From assembly GCA_017477855.1 (NCBI GenBank), contig JAFUUN010000049.1, positions 1 through 6,469 of the forward strand: DNA of 6,469 bases. The letters run 5' to 3'. Below, in pieces: positions 5,670 to 6,469 of this stretch. A program made the translations under genes and the position numbers. Each line of letters starts with the position of its first letter. The first letter of the stretch is position 1. Source of the DNA: Rickettsiales bacterium (GTDB lineage Bacteria > Pseudomonadota > Alphaproteobacteria > Rickettsiales > Deianiraeaceae). The notes below the pieces were generated by a model, which was not told where the DNA came from, did no database searches, and was given only the letters and a program-made list of their open reading frames with translations.

Positions 5670-6469
5670 ATGTCTAAAATTGTAAAAAAAAAGGACGATT
5701 TGAGTTCTCATGTAAAAAATGTTAAAAACAAAAGCAATTCGAAAAATGCTGCAAGTAAGTCCAAGAATTTCAAAAAAAGTAATAAAAATTTCAACAAGAA
5801 CTTGATAAAAAAGGAGGAGGAGGAGAGCAAAAAAGCATTTGAAGATGCTGTAAAAAAAACGATTTCAGCCAGCAAAAAATTGAAGGATTACAAAGATGCC
5901 AAGGCAAAAAAAGCCGAGGAGAAAAAAAAAACCGAGATACTTCAAGAGCAGAAAAAAAAGAACGAACCGCTGATTACGGTGGATCAAGTTGATTTGCATA
6001 AATTATTAACACCGCTGATAAAAAAAGGCGAAAAAGCTGGATATATTACATACTCCGAACTTAATGAAATTCTGCCAAAGAATGCTTCCGAGGACTTACT
6101 TGAAGAGGCAATTGCTATATTTGATGACAGGGATATTCTCTTGAAAGAAGAGGATGACGAAGAGAATGACGGTAACAAAAAGAAGAAAAACAGTGATGAT
6201 GAGGATGAAGACGGTGATGAGTTTGAAGAAGATGAGGAAGGAAATACAATCAAGAAGGTTAAACAGTCATCTGACGAGCTGTCAATAGATGATCCAGTCA
6301 ATGTCTACATGCGTAAAATGGGAACAAAGGATATTCTTGATAGAGATCAAGAGGTGGAGATTGCGCGCAACATTGAAATGGGAAACAGGAATATTCTGCA
6401 TGCTCTTTGTGAAATTCCGATGGCAATGAATACGTTGATTGTGTTGTATGACTACTTTTTCAACGATGC
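5670..6469 (+). CDS. rpoD: RNA polymerase primary sigma factor RpoD, 5' part (runs off the window)
   Basis: The frame is open from ATG 5670 to the right edge (266 codons plus 2 nt). RpoD directs RNA polymerase to housekeeping promoters. Residues 1-105 are a lysine-rich low-complexity extension (33 Lys in the first 100). Residues 107-157 (VDLHKLLTPLIKKGEKAGYI, then YSELNEILP) match sigma region 1.1, the domain that occupies the polymerase DNA channel. Residues 158-192 form an acidic Asp/Glu linker. Region 1.2 begins at DDPVNVYMRKMG (207-218) and continues through DREQEVEIARNIEMGN (224-239) into the start of the non-conserved region (FFND at the edge). Regions 2-4 lie outside the window. GAGA at 5661-5664 may serve as a weak ribosome binding site. 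dnaG, a frequent upstream neighbour, is absent; the gene is divergent from the LppC-like gene. The start could be downstream, but no ATG occurs in the extension before region 1.1. Confidence 0.92.
   Translation, partial: MSKIVKKKDDLSSHVKNVKNKSNSKNAASKSKNFKKSNKNFNKNLIKKEEEESKKAFEDAVKKTISASKKLKDYKDAKAKKAEEKKKTEILQEQKKKNEPLITVDQVDLHKLLTPLIKKGEKAGYITYSELNEILPKNASEDLLEEAIAIFDDRDILLKEEDDEENDGNKKKKNSDDEDEDGDEFEEDEEGNTIKKVKQSSDELSIDDPVNVYMRKMGTKDILDRDQEVEIARNIEMGNRNILHALCEIPMAMNTLIVLYDYFFND
5684..5692 (+). repeat. A9 homopolymer tract at codons 6-8 of rpoD
   Basis: Nine consecutive A residues encode Lys-Lys-Lys almost immediately after the rpoD start. Losing one A would bring a TGA into frame within a few codons (at the TTGAG that follows), and adding one would reach a TAA shortly after. 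Such tracts are known sites of replication or transcription slippage in AT-rich genomes. Whether slippage happens here is not visible from sequence. Confidence 0.9.
5922..5931 (+). repeat. A10 homopolymer tract in the rpoD lysine-rich extension
   Basis: This is the longest homopolymer noted in the window, encoding Lys85-Lys87 and the first base of Thr88. A further A8 run follows at 5952-5959 (Lys95-97). A one-base gain or loss at the A10 leads to an in-frame stop before the end of region 1.1, so any slippage here would give a truncated N-terminal fragment rather than an alternative sigma factor. Confidence 0.9.

Noticed and set aside
5984..6301. Minus-strand Ser/Phe-rich open frame of 105 codons
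   Set aside because: It is the antisense image of the GAT/GAA/GAG-rich acidic linker of RpoD; its poly-Ser makeup comes from those codons, and the plus frame has clear sigma region 1.1 and 1.2 motifs.

Overview
The window looks like ordinary core-genome DNA from a fast-evolving, AT-rich, gene-dense bacterium. An alphaproteobacterium is the most likely source, possibly a Rickettsiales- or Holosporales-like intracellular lineage. The clues are: (a) an LppC-type penicillin-binding-protein activator with the layout I associate with alphaproteobacterial members (SF(S/T)ND motif, Lys-rich helical segment, GF.GV...FR....G..ER C-terminus); (b) a primary sigma factor with regions 1.1 and 1.2; (c) divergent ribosomal proteins, long lysine-rich low-complexity extensions and many A tracts. 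The exact lineage cannot be fixed from sequence reading alone.

Layout. Positions 1-248 hold no convincing gene and probably carry the promoter of the first operon. On the plus strand at 249-2151 lie four tightly packed genes, rpsO (S15), rplM (L13), rpsI (S9) and ruvX/yqgF (pre-16S rRNA processing nuclease), with gaps of 1, 6 and 3 nt. All four serve ribosome assembly, so they read as one ribosome-biogenesis operon. Positions 2139-5610 on the minus strand hold a second operon, transcribed lppC-like lipoprotein -> ABC-transporter ATPase -> folC. Its junctions are TAATG and ATGA overlaps, which suggest translational coupling. The two operons converge and the ruvX and folC reading frames overlap tail to tail by 13 nt, leaving no room for a classical intergenic terminator. 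From 5670 to the right edge the plus strand holds the 5' part of rpoD, divergent from the lipoprotein gene across only 59 nt.

No mobile element, CRISPR array, tRNA, rRNA, toxin-antitoxin or obvious novel system was found. The most notable features are the lysine-rich N-terminal extensions on L13, S9 and especially RpoD (about 105 residues before region 1.1, roughly a third Lys), the A9/A10/A8 tracts inside the rpoD extension, substitutions in normally conserved motifs of S15 and L13, and the uncommon gene neighbourhoods (rpsO joined to rplM-rpsI-ruvX, an orphan GlnQ-like ATPase between a cell-wall lipoprotein and folC, and rpoD without dnaG directly upstream).
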